Positions 7,798 to 16,971 of a stretch of DNA of 64,000 nt are shown piece by piece. The notes beneath the pieces were generated by a model. It made no database searches, was not told the origin of the DNA, and saw only the letters and a program-made list of their open reading frames with translations. The position numbers and the translations under genes are program-made. The stretch spans positions 580,112 through 644,111 of the forward strand of contig VTTJ01000002.1 in the NCBI GenBank assembly GCA_008364785.1, read 5' to 3'. Numbering within the stretch: the first letter of the stretch is position 1; each line of letters starts with the position of its first letter. The DNA comes from Bacillus sp. BGMRC 2118 (GTDB lineage: Bacteria > Bacillota > Bacilli > Bacillales > SA4).

Positions 7798-9054
7798 TTG
7801 AAACAAATGTATCCGATAAATGGTCGAGTCATTCTTCATGTTGATATGAATAGTTTCTATGCTTCTGTTGAGGTGGCCTATGATCCATCGTTGAAAGGGA
7901 AACCACTTGCCATTGCAGGTAATCCGGAGGAGCGTCGAGGGATTATTGTAACCTGCAGCTATGAAGCGCGAGCACTGGGTGTAAAGGCAACCATGCCGTT
8001 ATGGGAAGCAAAGCGCTTATGCCCCGAATTAATAATAAAGACACCGAATTTTGACCGATATCGAAAAGCTTCTTTAGAAATGTTTGAATATCTTCGTACC
8101 TATACACATTTAGTTCAACCTGTTTCAATTGATGAAGGATATATGGATATTTCTGAATGTTACAATATAGGGACACCGTATGAAATTGCACAAAGAATAC
8201 AAAAAAACCTACTGGATAACTTAAAACTTCCTTGTAGCATCGGAATAGCCCCTAATAAGTTTCTGGCCAAGATGGGTTCAGATATGAAAAAACCGTTAGG
8301 CATCACAATTTTACGGAAGCGAGATGTGGAAAAAGTATTATGGCCACTTCCGGTTGCCGAAATGCACGGTGTAGGGAAAAAAACAGCAGAAAAGTTAATA
8401 CCGATACATATTACAACAATTGGTGATTTAGCAAAGGCAAATGAAATTCAATTAAAAGCAATATTAGGTATAAATGGGGAAAGACTCAAACAACGGGCAA
8501 ACGGTATAGATGACAGAATTGTCGATCCAGATGCTATTTTTGAATTTAAAAGTATAGGAAATTCTACCACACTGAGGGAAGACACAACGGATGAAGAATT
8601 GTTGTATGGAGTTCTACGAAGATTAGCCGATTCTGTCTCAAGACGGTTGAAACGGAAGGAATCCCTTGCTCAAACTGTTCAACTTGTCATTCGTTATCAT
8701 GACAGAAAAACAATTACAAGAAGTAAGAAACTTGAAAATCCTATAGTAGAATCAAAGGATATATATGAAGTGGCTCTTCAGTTATGGAAGAAGCATTGGA
8801 ATGAGGATCCTGTGCGTTTACTCGGTATCACAACAATGGATTTAGTTGAAAAGAAGGATGCCTATAAGCAGTTGGATTTATTTTCATATGAAGAGGATGC
8901 AAAGAAGGAGCCACTTTTTAATACGATAGAAAAGCTGCAATCGAAATTTGGTAAAGATGTAATTCAAAAAGGGATAAAAGCGAAAATGGAAGAATCAAAA
9001 ACAAAAGGCACTAGTTTTAATAAGGATTTTTTACAATCAAGAGAGGATTCGTGA
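7798..9054 (+). CDS. dinB: DNA polymerase IV (Y-family translesion polymerase)
   Basis: The protein (418 residues from TTG 7798) has all Y-family signatures: [11 protein letters not shown] near residue 14 with the first metal Asp, the SIDEGYMD catalytic motif near 105, [20 protein letters not shown], helix-hairpin-helix [10 protein letters not shown] near 190, and a little-finger domain. A sliding-clamp motif QLDLF sits near residue 360. It extends primers across damaged template bases. TTG 7798 is preferred to TTG 7768 because AAAGGGTG lies seven bases before it. It corresponds to yqjH of B. subtilis. The stop overlaps the region of the rnz start. No SOS box was recognised. Confidence 0.92.
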   Translation: MKQMYPINGRVILHVDMNSFYASVEVAYDPSLKGKPLAIAGNPEERRGIIVTCSYEARALGVKATMPLWEAKRLCPELIIKTPNFDRYRKASLEMFEYLRTYTHLVQPVSIDEGYMDISECYNIGTPYEIAQRIQKNLLDNLKLPCSIGIAPNKFLAKMGSDMKKPLGITILRKRDVEKVLWPLPVAEMHGVGKKTAEKLIPIHITTIGDLAKANEIQLKAILGINGERLKQRANGIDDRIVDPDAIFEFKSIGNSTTLREDTTDEELLYGVLRRLADSVSRRLKRKESLAQTVQLVIRYHDRKTITRSKKLENPIVESKDIYEVALQLWKKHWNEDPVRLLGITTMDLVEKKDAYKQLDLFSYEEDAKKEPLFNTIEKLQSKFGKDVIQKGIKAKMEESKTKGTSFNKDFLQSREDS

Positions 9055-9059
9055 TTGAG

Positions 9060-9989
9060 ATGGAATTAGTATTTTTAGGAACAGGGGCAGGTGTACCGGC
9101 AAAGGAGAGAAACGTCACAGCAATTGCTCTGCAACTTTTAGAAGAGAGAGGGAGTACATGGCTGTTTGATTGTGGTGAGGCGACTCAACACCAAATCTTA
9201 CATACGTCCATAAGGCCACGTCGAATCGAAAAAATCTTCATTACTCATTTACATGGTGATCATATCTTCGGACTCCCGGGACTACTCGGAAGTCGTTCCT
9301 TTCAAGGCGGTGAAACGGAGCTTACAGTGTATGGTCCTACTGGAATCAAGGAGTTCATTGAAGTATCTCTTAAAACAAGTAAGACACATTTACGCTACCC
9401 TTTATCCATCGTGGAGATTGAAGAGGAAGTAATCTTCGAGGATGACCAATTCATTGTTGAAACTAGGTTACTTGAGCATGGTATCCCTTGCTACGGATAT
9501 CGAATTGTTGAGAAGGATTTACCTGGTGCATTGCTTGTCGAACAGTTAAAGGAACTTGGTGTAAAACCAGGACCCTTATATAAAAAGTTAAAACTTGGCG
9601 AGGAAGTCACATTAGAAGATGGTACGAAACTTGACGGTAAGAAGTTCATTGGTCCGTCCACGAGAGGTAGAAGGGTAACCATTTTAGGGGACACGCGCTT
9701 TACAGAAACAGCCATTCAATTAGCAATGGATGCGGATGTGCTAATTCATGAAGCAACCTTTGGCGGGGAGGAATCACAGCTTGCATTTGATTATTATCAT
9801 TCGACCACACTTCAGGCAGCAAGAGTAGCGAAAGAAGCAAACGTGCACCATCTTCTCCTTACTCACATTAGTTCACGGTATCAAAAGGATGATGCTCGTA
9901 GGCTTTGTGAGGAAGCAGCATCTGTTTTCACATCTGTAGAAGTAGCTCACGATTTATTTTCATATGTCATAGAGAGGAATGGGAGATAA
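9060..9989 (+). CDS. rnz: Ribonuclease Z, tRNA 3' endonuclease
   Basis: The 309-residue protein is a metallo-beta-lactamase fold RNase [21 protein letters not shown] at the start, the zinc motif [18 protein letters not shown] near 60, GDTRFT near 210, HEATF near 230 and a C-terminal LTHISSRY. Residues near 150-200 ([15 protein letters not shown] ... [10 protein letters not shown]) match the flexible arm that grips tRNA. It cuts tRNA precursors lacking an encoded CCA just after the discriminator base. ATG 9060 gives the family N-terminus; GTG 9051 is the alternative. It starts six bases after the dinB stop, suggesting co-transcription. Confidence 0.95.
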   Translation: MELVFLGTGAGVPAKERNVTAIALQLLEERGSTWLFDCGEATQHQILHTSIRPRRIEKIFITHLHGDHIFGLPGLLGSRSFQGGETELTVYGPTGIKEFIEVSLKTSKTHLRYPLSIVEIEEEVIFEDDQFIVETRLLEHGIPCYGYRIVEKDLPGALLVEQLKELGVKPGPLYKKLKLGEEVTLEDGTKLDGKKFIGPSTRGRRVTILGDTRFTETAIQLAMDADVLIHEATFGGEESQLAFDYYHSTTLQAARVAKEANVHHLLLTHISSRYQKDDARRLCEEAASVFTSVEVAHDLFSYVIERNGR

Positions 9990-9990
9990 T

Positions 9991-10536
9991 ATGAATCATA
10001 AGATTTTGTATGTCATTCGTCATTGTAAGGCTACCGGACAAGAGCGGGAAGCAGCGTTAACGGATGATGGAAGGCAACAAGCACTGGAATTATCTGAATT
10101 TCTAAGTGAGTATCCGATTAAAAGGATTATTTCAAGTCCATATAAAAGAACGGTGGAATCAATTACTCCATATGCAGACAAAATGGGAATCGAAATTGAA
10201 AAGGACGAACGACTAGGAGAGCGATTGTTAAGTCCGGAGAATCAACCAAACTGGCTTGACGTACTCGAACAGTCATTTCAAGATTTGACTCTTTCTCTTG
10301 AAGGTGGAGAGTCTTCACAAGATGCAATGAATCGAGTCAAATCTTTATTGTTGGAATTGGAAAACACACCCGAAGAACATATTGCACTGGTTAGTCACGG
10401 TAATTTAACAACCTTATTATTAAAACTAGTTGATGAAGTGTACGGCTTTGACGAATGGAAAGCAATGTCAAACCCGGATGTATATATGATTCAACTGAAA
10501 CAAGATAATAATCATGTAAAAAGAATTTGGGGATGA
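9991..10536 (+). CDS. Histidine phosphatase superfamily protein (phosphoglycerate mutase-like)
   Basis: The 181-residue protein carries the phosphohistidine motif VIRHCKATGQ near residue 8, the Arg in SSPYKRT near 47, a Glu in ERLLSPEN and the second His in LVSHGN near 130. These make up the catalytic pocket of the family, which hydrolyses or transfers phosphate. The substrate is unknown. ATG 9991 is chosen over 9979 because TGGGAGAT precedes it; it abuts the rnz stop, so the two are probably one transcript. Confidence 0.85.
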   Translation: MNHKILYVIRHCKATGQEREAALTDDGRQQALELSEFLSEYPIKRIISSPYKRTVESITPYADKMGIEIEKDERLGERLLSPENQPNWLDVLEQSFQDLTLSLEGGESSQDAMNRVKSLLLELENTPEEHIALVSHGNLTTLLLKLVDEVYGFDEWKAMSNPDVYMIQLKQDNNHVKRIWG

Positions 10537-10540
10537 TGGG

Positions 10541-10855
10541 ATGAAAGAACAATACTTATACCAATTAAAGTTGCGACCTTCATTGTTGGATGAAGCAAAT
10601 TGGACGGAGAGAGAAAATGACATTGTGAGCGAGCATTTCCATATGCTTCAGGAATTGTGTGAACAAGGGAAAGTTATGCTAGCGGGTAGAACGTTAAACC
10701 TGGATGATTCTGGGTTTGGAATTGTTATTTTAGAAGTTGATTCCGAAGAAGAAGCAAAAGACATCATGAAATCGGATCCAGCAGTGAAGCACGGTGTGAT
10801 GACAGCAACTTTATTTCCATACCGAGTGGCTTTATTACGTGAGTCGAAAAGGTAG
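10541..10855 (+). CDS. YciI-like (YCII domain) protein
   Basis: The 104-residue protein matches the YCII fold: YLYQLKLRP, a central VSEHFHMLQELCEQGKVMLAGRTLN with the conserved His, then GFGIVILEVDSEEEAKDIMKSDPAVKHGVMTATLFPYRVAL. The conserved His and Asp residues suggest an enzyme, but members of this size have no assigned reaction. It starts four bases after the phosphatase stop and belongs to the same operon. Confidence 0.82.
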   Translation: MKEQYLYQLKLRPSLLDEANWTERENDIVSEHFHMLQELCEQGKVMLAGRTLNLDDSGFGIVILEVDSEEEAKDIMKSDPAVKHGVMTATLFPYRVALLRESKR

Positions 10856-10864
10856 GGGCTTTAC

Positions 10865-11179
10865 ATGCCAATACGAGAGGTAACGAAAAAGAGAAAAGGA
10901 AAGGCAAACAAGAGGACATCCATGAACCGGAGGACGATCATCATTCGTACCTTTAGAGCAGCGGGCTTTCTTTTGATTGGGTTTCTTATCGTATATTTTT
11001 ACTACTTATACGAGACTGGTAGTTTACTAGCATTCTTTCAAGCATTAAAACTGAAAGAAGGTCTTCAATCAATTGTGACTGATGTAACGGAACATCCTTT
11101 TAAACTAGTTTTTTATGTGGTGTATAGCTTGCTTGTGCTCGCAATAGGTTTCTGGTTAGGTAGAAAGAAGTGGAGATAA
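10865..11179 (+). CDS. Small two-helix membrane protein of unknown function
   Basis: The 104-residue protein has a very basic N-terminus (about 30 residues rich in Lys and Arg), then a hydrophobic segment near 34-51 (AAGFLLIGFLIVYFYYLYE) and a second near 78-97 (LVFYVVYSLLVLAIGFWLG), ending in RKKWR. The positive-inside rule puts both ends in the cytosol. I do not recognise the family. It follows the YciI gene by nine bases and precedes two more membrane proteins. Confidence 0.65.
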   Translation: MPIREVTKKRKGKANKRTSMNRRTIIIRTFRAAGFLLIGFLIVYFYYLYETGSLLAFFQALKLKEGLQSIVTDVTEHPFKLVFYVVYSLLVLAIGFWLGRKKWR

Positions 11180-11195
11180 GGTAAAGGGGGAAGAG

Positions 11196-11804
11196 ATGAG
11201 AAACGTTGTAGAATATATATTTATCACATTACTAACTGCCTTTTTATTCATGTTTGTATTCTTAAAAAATGCACATTATATGTCATTTCTCTTTTACAAT
11301 ACACTTATTGAAATAATCTTAGTACTACTGGCATTGTTTGTGTTATTTTTTGTTTCTGTATGGTTGCATAAACAATTGAGTTTGTTACAGTACTCCTTTC
11401 CAATTGAAATGATCACGAGTCTTTTACTAATCCTTTTCTTTACATATAGTCTATTTGCTTCACATTTTTATTCAGACAGCTATTTAAGAGAAAGTGGATT
11501 AGAGAAGATTACGAGGTATCAGCAACTAAATAATCCAAAGTATAGTGAAACGGAACGTAACGAACTGTTAGAAGAAGTAATGGTTAAGGAATGGGCTAGC
11601 GCTCATATCTTAGTAGGGCATGATCAGAATTTATCTAAAATAGAGAAGATAGAAGTGACAAATCTTACAAGAAGTTTTTATCAATACGAACTAGAAGTTA
11701 AAGGGGTTAATGTCAAGGATAAACGAACGAACACATTTAGATATACCTTTGATAGGGCAGGTTTTGGCTTTAGAATTTCTGGTTACGGAATAATGAATGA
11801 ATAG
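11196..11804 (+). CDS. Membrane protein with an extracytoplasmic C-terminal domain, unknown function
   Basis: The 202-residue protein has three hydrophobic segments in its first 90 residues (near 7-25, 28-52, 68-88). A hydrophilic domain of about 110 residues follows, with the pattern EKIEVTNLTRSFYQYELEVKG ... RYTFDRAGFGFRISGY, likely a small beta-sheet domain outside the cell. I do not recognise the family. AAGGGGGAAGAG lies before ATG 11196. It is part of the run of unknown membrane proteins after the YciI gene. Confidence 0.65.
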   Translation: MRNVVEYIFITLLTAFLFMFVFLKNAHYMSFLFYNTLIEIILVLLALFVLFFVSVWLHKQLSLLQYSFPIEMITSLLLILFFTYSLFASHFYSDSYLRESGLEKITRYQQLNNPKYSETERNELLEEVMVKEWASAHILVGHDQNLSKIEKIEVTNLTRSFYQYELEVKGVNVKDKRTNTFRYTFDRAGFGFRISGYGIMNE

Positions 11805-11824
11805 GCGAATGGGGGAAGGTTCAT

Positions 11825-11992
11825 ATGGAGGTTTTTGGTATATTCGGACTTTTAGTGTCTTTTTTACCGCTCATCTTAGCTGTTTTTGTGCTTAGATGGA
11901 TTTTCTTAATTAAAAGAAATACAGAAGAACAGGTACAGCAAAATAAAGAAATAATTTCATTATTAAAGAAAATCGCACAAAAGCAGAATTAA
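11825..11992 (+). CDS. 55-residue single-pass membrane miniprotein
   Basis: A short frame starts at ATG 11825 with GGGGGAAGG ten bases upstream and encodes MEVFGIFGLLVSFLP and onward: one hydrophobic helix (about residues 3-24), then a polar coiled tail rich in Glu, Gln and Lys. It starts 20 bases after the preceding membrane protein, so it is probably the last gene of that operon. Function unknown; the ribosome binding site and position are the main support. Confidence 0.6.
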   Translation: MEVFGIFGLLVSFLPLILAVFVLRWIFLIKRNTEEQVQQNKEIISLLKKIAQKQN

Positions 11993-12169
11993 ATAGAAAA
12001 CGAATGAGAAGTGGATTAGATCCAGTTCTTTTTCTTTTTGTTGTCCACTTTGAGAAGAAGTAATAAATAATACAGCCAGTAAAAGGAATGAAAACTTGAG
12101 GTATCAAGGCGATTGAAGCATATAGTGAGCACAGTAAAGGGACAATGCTTACCGTTTAATTACCATTAA

Positions 12170-12198
12170 TTAGCATTCATGAAACAAAATGATAGAAT
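12170..12198 (+). promoter_or_regulatory. Sigma-A-type promoter of the asparagine synthetase gene
   Basis: TTAGCA at 12170-12175 and TAGAAT at 12193-12198 are separated by exactly 17 bases and lie 33 bases before the start codon. Two copies of TTAATTA lie just upstream. Confidence 0.5.
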
Positions 12199-12230
12199 GT
12201 GTCGTTTAATGAGAGAGGAGGATGATTAGT

Positions 12231-14117
12231 ATGTGTGGATTTATGGGATATATGAGTACAAAGGGGATTAGTACAAATAACAAGATAGAAGAAATGACAT
12301 CAATAATTGAACATCGAGGGCCAGATGATGTGAGTTATTATGTTGATGAACATATTGCATTAGGCTTTAGAAGATTAAGTATCATAGATGTGGAAAGTGG
12401 CAGGCAGCCTCTTTCCTTTCAAGACAACTATACGATTGTATTTAACGGTGAAATTTATAATTACATAGAACTTAGAGCGGAATTAGAGAAGAAAGGTGCT
12501 ATATTTCAAACTCAATCTGATACTGAGGTCATCGTGGCCTTATATGCTCAGATGGGTGAGAGAGTGGTCAATGAATTAAGAGGGATGTTTAGTTTTATCA
12601 TTTGGGACCATGAAAAAAAGGAACTGTTTGGTGCGCGAGATCACTTTGGAATTAAGCCTTTTTTCTATTATGAAGGTGAGGAGGAATTCTTCTGTGGGTC
12701 TGAAAAGAAAAGTATCTTACTAGCAATAGATCATGCACATTCTATTAATATGGAATCACTGCATCATTATTTGACTTATCAGTATGTTCCTGAACCTAAT
12801 ACTCTATCAACGGAAATACAAAGGGTAGAACCCGGTTCCTTCTTTAAGAAGAAAGTTGGAGAAAGAATGAAAAAGCAAACCTTTTTTAGACATACATTTT
12901 GTCCAATTAATCAACCATTTAATACAGAAGTAAAACGAATACAAAATGTCTTAAGAGAATCAGTCTCCATACATATGAGAAGCGATGTTCCTGTCGGTGC
13001 TTTCCTTTCTGGTGGAATTGATTCCTCTAGTATTGTGGCACTAGCAAAAGAGATAAATCCTACCCTCAAAACATTTACAGTAGGTTTCGAGAGAGATGGA
13101 TATAGTGAAATTCAGCTGGCACAGGAAACAGCTGATGACCTGGGTGTTGAAAATATACACTATGTAGTAAATCCAGAAGAATTTGTAAAAGAACTGCCTA
13201 AAATTGTTTGGCACTTAGATGATCCAGTTGCAGATCCTGCACTCGTTCCTTTATATTTTATTGCTCGTGAGGCGAGAAAGCATGTGACAGTCGTTTTGTC
13301 AGGTGAGGGAGCAGATGAGTTATTCGGCGGGTATAATATCTATCGTGAGCCTGAATCACTTAGGTATTTCAAATATTTTCCTGACATAGTAAAAAGTAAA
13401 TGGAATGGGTTTGCCAGACTATTGCCAGATGGTATAAAAGGGAAGAGTTTCATTGAAAGAGGAACGACAAATCTGGAAGATCGATATGTGGGTAATGCTA
13501 AGATTTTCTCTGAATCGGAGAAGAGACAGCTCTTACATCATTATCGTCTCGAATGGGATTATCAAACCATAACGAAGCAATATTATCAGACCATTCATCA
13601 TCTGCATGACGTACAGAAAATGCAGTTTATTGATCTTCACACTTGGCTGCGTGGAGATATTCTGGTCAAGGCAGACAGAATGACAATGGCACACTCATTA
13701 GAACTTAGAGTTCCGTTTTTGGATAAAGAAGTATATAAAGTAGCTTCTCAATTACAGCCATCCTATACTGTTCACAACAATCAAACAAAGTATATATTAC
13801 GGAAGGCAATGGAAGGAATCCTGCCACCATCTGTCCTTTCAAGAAGAAAGCTAGGTTTTCCGGTTCCAATTAAGCATTGGCTAAGAAATGAGTTATTTGA
13901 CTGGGCTTATCAGACAATTATTGATAGCCAAACTGATCATGTATTTGAAAAGAACTATCTTGTCTATTTACTTTCAGAACATCAACGAGGAAACAAGGAT
14001 AATAGCCGTAAGCTATGGACTGTGATTATCTTTATGATCTGGCATCAGGTCTATGTAGAAAATAAATATGACTTTACACAAGTTACAAAGGAAAATAGGG
14101 AGATAGCATACATATAG
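12231..14117 (+). CDS. asnB: Asparagine synthetase (glutamine-hydrolysing)
   Basis: The 628-residue protein starts MCGFMGY, so removal of Met exposes the Cys2 nucleophile of the class II glutaminase domain; this fixes the start at ATG 12231 (AGAGGAGG upstream) rather than 12222. The glutaminase half shows EHRGPDD, RRLSIIDV and FNGEIYNY. The synthetase half has the PP-loop FLSGGIDSSSI near residue 260, LSGEGADELFGGY near 360 and SRRKLGFPVPIKHW near 540. It makes asparagine from aspartate, glutamine and ATP. The sequence resembles B. subtilis AsnB; AsnO is a paralogue I cannot exclude. No T-box was seen here, unlike the convergent asnS. Confidence 0.93.
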   Translation: MCGFMGYMSTKGISTNNKIEEMTSIIEHRGPDDVSYYVDEHIALGFRRLSIIDVESGRQPLSFQDNYTIVFNGEIYNYIELRAELEKKGAIFQTQSDTEVIVALYAQMGERVVNELRGMFSFIIWDHEKKELFGARDHFGIKPFFYYEGEEEFFCGSEKKSILLAIDHAHSINMESLHHYLTYQYVPEPNTLSTEIQRVEPGSFFKKKVGERMKKQTFFRHTFCPINQPFNTEVKRIQNVLRESVSIHMRSDVPVGAFLSGGIDSSSIVALAKEINPTLKTFTVGFERDGYSEIQLAQETADDLGVENIHYVVNPEEFVKELPKIVWHLDDPVADPALVPLYFIAREARKHVTVVLSGEGADELFGGYNIYREPESLRYFKYFPDIVKSKWNGFARLLPDGIKGKSFIERGTTNLEDRYVGNAKIFSESEKRQLLHHYRLEWDYQTITKQYYQTIHHLHDVQKMQFIDLHTWLRGDILVKADRMTMAHSLELRVPFLDKEVYKVASQLQPSYTVHNNQTKYILRKAMEGILPPSVLSRRKLGFPVPIKHWLRNELFDWAYQTIIDSQTDHVFEKNYLVYLLSEHQRGNKDNSRKLWTVIIFMIWHQVYVENKYDFTQVTKENREIAYI

Positions 14118-14212
14118 GTGTGGGATCAGCTTGATATCGTTGTAGAAGAAATTATTAGCCAGTGGTTCCCTTCATAAATGGATTCAGAAAGAGAAACAGG
14201 AAGGTAGGCAAC

Positions 14213-14434
14213 ATGATACAAAGAAAAGTCATTGCCACTTTAAATATCTTGGTATGGTTTGTCTTGATTTTTTCATATCTATATTGTTCTCAAGAAGCCT
14301 TAGAGAGTATATCAATCATTCAGTTGGTCCTAACATTTGTCTTTCTAATTATCATAATTTATGGTGTCACACTCGTATTTTATACATTTTGCCTCAGATT
14401 GGCTACTATCGTTCGGTATCCAATGGCTAATTGA
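14213..14434 (+). CDS. 73-residue two-helix membrane protein, unknown function
   Basis: From ATG 14213 (AGGAAGGTAGG upstream) the protein reads MIQRKVIATLNILVWFVLIF and has two hydrophobic segments separated by YCSQEALESISI. I do not recognise it. It lies 95 bases after the asparagine synthetase gene and ends just before a bidirectional terminator. Confidence 0.55.
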   Translation: MIQRKVIATLNILVWFVLIFSYLYCSQEALESISIIQLVLTFVFLIIIIYGVTLVFYTFCLRLATIVRYPMAN

Positions 14435-14443
14435 TAAATAAGA

Positions 14444-14475
14444 AAATAGGATGCTAAAAGCATCCTATTTCTTTA
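14444..14475. terminator. Bidirectional terminator
   Basis: AAATAGGATGC and GCATCCTATTT form a perfect 11-bp stem around TAAAA. It lies between the convergent small membrane gene and asnS. Confidence 0.85.
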
Positions 14476-14484
14476 CATTTAATA

Positions 14485-15876
14485 TTAGAAATCTGCATTT
14501 CCTGGTGTACGAGGGAATGGTATAACATCACGAATGTTTTTCATTCCTGTTAAATACATGATCAATCGTTCAAATCCAATTCCATATCCTGAATGCTTCG
14601 TACTACCATATTTTCTAAGCTCAAGATACCACCAGTAATCTTCCTCCAACATACCAAGTTCTTTAATTCGATTTGCAAGGATTTCTTCTCTTTCCTCACG
14701 TTGGCTTCCACCAATTAACTCACCAATACCGGGAACTAATAAATCAGTTGCGGCTACAGTCTTCCCATCCTCATTCGCTCTCATATAAAATGCTTTAATA
14801 TCCTTTGGATAGTCCGTTACGAATACTGGACGCTTGTAAATTTCCTCGCTTAGGAAACGTTCATGTTCGGTTTGTAAATCCATTCCCCATTCAACAGGAA
14901 ATTCAAACTCTTTACCGGAGTTCTTCAATAATTCAACCGCTTCGGTATACGTTACTCTTCCAAAATCCGATTCTGATGCAAGCTTTAATCTTTCAATTAA
15001 AGTCTTATCAATAAAGCTATTAAAGAATTCCATTTCTTCAGGAGCATGTTCAAACACGTAATCAATCACATACTTGACCATTTCTTCTCCAAGGTCCATG
15101 ATATCTGGTAATTCTGCGAAGGCCACTTCAGGCTCAATCATCCAGAATTCTGCAGCATGCCTTGCTGTATTTGAATTTTCGGCTCTAAAGGTCGGACCGA
15201 ATGTATACACATTACGGTAAGCAAGAGCAAAGATTTCAGCATTTAATTGACCACTAACGGTTAAGTTTGTTTCTTTGCCGAAGAAATCGGCACTGTCATC
15301 CACTTTTCCATCTTCAGTTTTTGCGACATTGTTTAGGTCCATAGATGTCACACGGAACATTTCCCCTGCGCCCTCCGTATCACTTCCAGTAATAATCGGC
15401 GTATGTACGTATACAAATCCCTTTTCTTGAAAGAATTGATGGATTGCATAAGATGCAAGAGATCTTACTCTGAAAACAGCTGAGAACGAATTCGCTCTAG
15501 GACGTAAATGAGCAATAGTTCTTAAATATTCAAGAGAATGTCTCTTTTTTTGCAGAGGATAATCTGCATTTGATAATCCTTCAATGACAATTCTTGTAGC
15601 TTTAATTTCAAAAGGCTGCTTCATTTCAGGAGTTGGAATAAACTCTCCTTCAACTAAAACAGAAGAGCTAATCGGTAGCTTTGTAATTTCTTTGAAGTTA
15701 TCAAGTGTATCTTCAAAAACGATTTGTACGCTTTTAAAGAATGTTCCGTCGTTTAACTCCATAAAGCCAATCGTTTTGGAATCCCGAAGTGTGCGAATCC
15801 AGCCTGAGATTTGAACGGATTTCTCTTTGTAATTTTCTTGATTTCTGTATAAATCTTTTACTACAGTCTTAATCAT
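14485..15876 (-). CDS. asnS: Asparaginyl-tRNA synthetase
   Basis: The 463-residue class IIb synthetase has an N-terminal OB anticodon-binding domain ([25 protein letters not shown]) and a catalytic core with motif 2 ([25 protein letters not shown]) and motif 3 ([27 protein letters not shown]). It charges tRNA-Asn. The core has the insertion [17 protein letters not shown] with a long loop, as in the E. coli-type enzyme. As recalled, the usual B. subtilis AsnS (about 430 residues) reads differently here, so this may be a second copy. GGAGGAA precedes ATG. Control by an upstream Asn T-box is strongly indicated. Confidence 0.92.
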   Translation of the reverse strand: MIKTVVKDLYRNQENYKEKSVQISGWIRTLRDSKTIGFMELNDGTFFKSVQIVFEDTLDNFKEITKLPISSSVLVEGEFIPTPEMKQPFEIKATRIVIEGLSNADYPLQKKRHSLEYLRTIAHLRPRANSFSAVFRVRSLASYAIHQFFQEKGFVYVHTPIITGSDTEGAGEMFRVTSMDLNNVAKTEDGKVDDSADFFGKETNLTVSGQLNAEIFALAYRNVYTFGPTFRAENSNTARHAAEFWMIEPEVAFAELPDIMDLGEEMVKYVIDYVFEHAPEEMEFFNSFIDKTLIERLKLASESDFGRVTYTEAVELLKNSGKEFEFPVEWGMDLQTEHERFLSEEIYKRPVFVTDYPKDIKAFYMRANEDGKTVAATDLLVPGIGELIGGSQREEREEILANRIKELGMLEEDYWWYLELRKYGSTKHSGYGIGFERLIMYLTGMKNIRDVIPFPRTPGNADF

Positions 15877-15903
15877 AATGTTCCTCCATAAAGTGTTTTT
15901 CTC

Positions 15904-16175
15904 ATAAAAAAAAGCCTTCTATCCCTATTTAATGAAAGGGACGAAAGACTATCTTCCGCGGTACCACCCAAATTGTCATTTACTATGACCAACTTTTAAG
16001 CTACAATTGCTAACCCAGTCATAACGTCCTGGTAACGTCTAAGCCTACTAGGATAATCCCTTTCGGTTAGATCTCAAAGGTGTTCTTCATTCATGCTTCA
16101 TCACCAGGCTTCCACCATCCCCAGCTCGCTATCGAATATAGCAAAAACTACTTTCCTCATCATCGATTTAAAATA
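15904..16175 (-). promoter_or_regulatory. T-box leader, asparagine specific
   Basis: Read on the minus strand, the leader has a stem I region (GATGAGGAAAGTAGT, then GGTGGAAGCC). A specifier-loop segment GAAGAACACC contains codon AAC (complement of 16082-16084), matching Asn. The T-box sequence TGGGTGGTACCGCGG is complementary to tRNA acceptor ends. Last comes a terminator whose arms AGTCTTTCGTCCCT and AGGGATAGAAGGCT precede nine T. Uncharged tRNA-Asn should stabilise the antiterminator and allow asnS transcription. The 5' boundary is approximate. Confidence 0.93.
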
Positions 16176-16200
16176 TATGTAATTACTTATTTTTACTATA

Positions 16201-16229
16201 ATTTATCATATAACAAATTCCTTTGTCTA
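16201..16229 (-). promoter_or_regulatory. Possible promoter of the asnS T-box transcript
   Basis: On the minus strand TAGACA (16229-16224) and ATAAAT (16206-16201) are 17 bases apart and lie just upstream of the leader. The boxes are imperfect. Confidence 0.3.
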
Positions 16230-16374
16230 GTTGCTCCTAAAGTTATAGGATGGATTAAGATGGTTCTAGCCTTACAGCTTACTAACATCTATCGCTTGAG
16301 TTGTTGAGCTATATATCTTAAATCAAAAAATACACACAACTCTAAACAAATCAAACTAAACAACAAAAAATAAA

Positions 16375-16404
16375 TGAAACCATTTTTCATTCAGTAATGT
16401 CTTA
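16375..16404 (+). promoter_or_regulatory. ECF-type promoter, probably autoregulated
   Basis: TGAAACC at 16375-16381 and TGTCTTA at 16398-16404 are 17 bases apart (counted from TGAAAC). The GAAAC box at -35 and the GTC box at -10 are typical for ECF sigma factors that drive their own operon, and the next gene is one. Confidence 0.5.
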
Positions 16405-16428
16405 TTAGTAAAGAAAGGGGGCGACGTA

Positions 16429-16971
16429 ATGGAAGCTATAGTGAATAGTCCTTTACCAACAGAAGTATCTATTAATGAAATTATGGAAGTCTATTATAAG
16501 GATGTTTACCTTTTAGCCTATTCGTTTGTCAAAGACCAACAAATAGCAGAAGATATCGCGCAAGATGTCTTTATCAAATGCTACAAATATTTAAATTCCT
16601 ATCGTGGGGAAGCACCGATAAAATCCTGGATATGTACCATTACAGTAAACACAGCCAAAGATTACTTAAGAAAGAAAAAAGTAAATGTTTTTACTTACTC
16701 TAAACAAATTTTAGAAGAATTACTGAGTACTGAAAGTGCAGAGGTGGTCTTTGAAAAGAATAATGAAAAGGATGTCCTCTTACAAAAAGTATTAGCACTT
16801 CCATTCAAATATCGAGAGGTTATCATTCTTCATTATTTCTATGATTTAAAAATTAGTGAAGTAGGGACAATGTTAGAACTGAAAGAGAATACAGTTAAGA
16901 CGAGACTATCAAGAGGAAGAGATTTACTGAAAAAACAATTAAAACGAGAGGGTGGGTATTTTGGACGATAA
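16429..16971 (+). CDS. ECF-family RNA polymerase sigma factor
   Basis: The 180-residue protein has region 2 (VYLLAYSFVKDQQIAEDIAQDVFIKCYKYL ... IKSWICTITVNTAKDYLRKKK), a linker, and region 4 (LPFKYREVIILHYFYDLKISEVGTMLELKENTVKTRLSRGRDLLKKQL) with the helix-turn-helix. No sigma region 1 or 3 is present, as expected for ECF factors. It should direct RNA polymerase to a small regulon and be held inactive by the membrane protein encoded next. AAGGGGGCGACG precedes ATG. The stop overlaps the next gene's start, indicating translational coupling. Confidence 0.9.
   Translation: MEAIVNSPLPTEVSINEIMEVYYKDVYLLAYSFVKDQQIAEDIAQDVFIKCYKYLNSYRGEAPIKSWICTITVNTAKDYLRKKKVNVFTYSKQILEELLSTESAEVVFEKNNEKDVLLQKVLALPFKYREVIILHYFYDLKISEVGTMLELKENTVKTRLSRGRDLLKKQLKREGGYFGR

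Noticed and set aside
11910..12107. 65-codon minus-strand frame
   Set aside because: It lies antisense to the 55-residue miniprotein and has no ribosome binding site.
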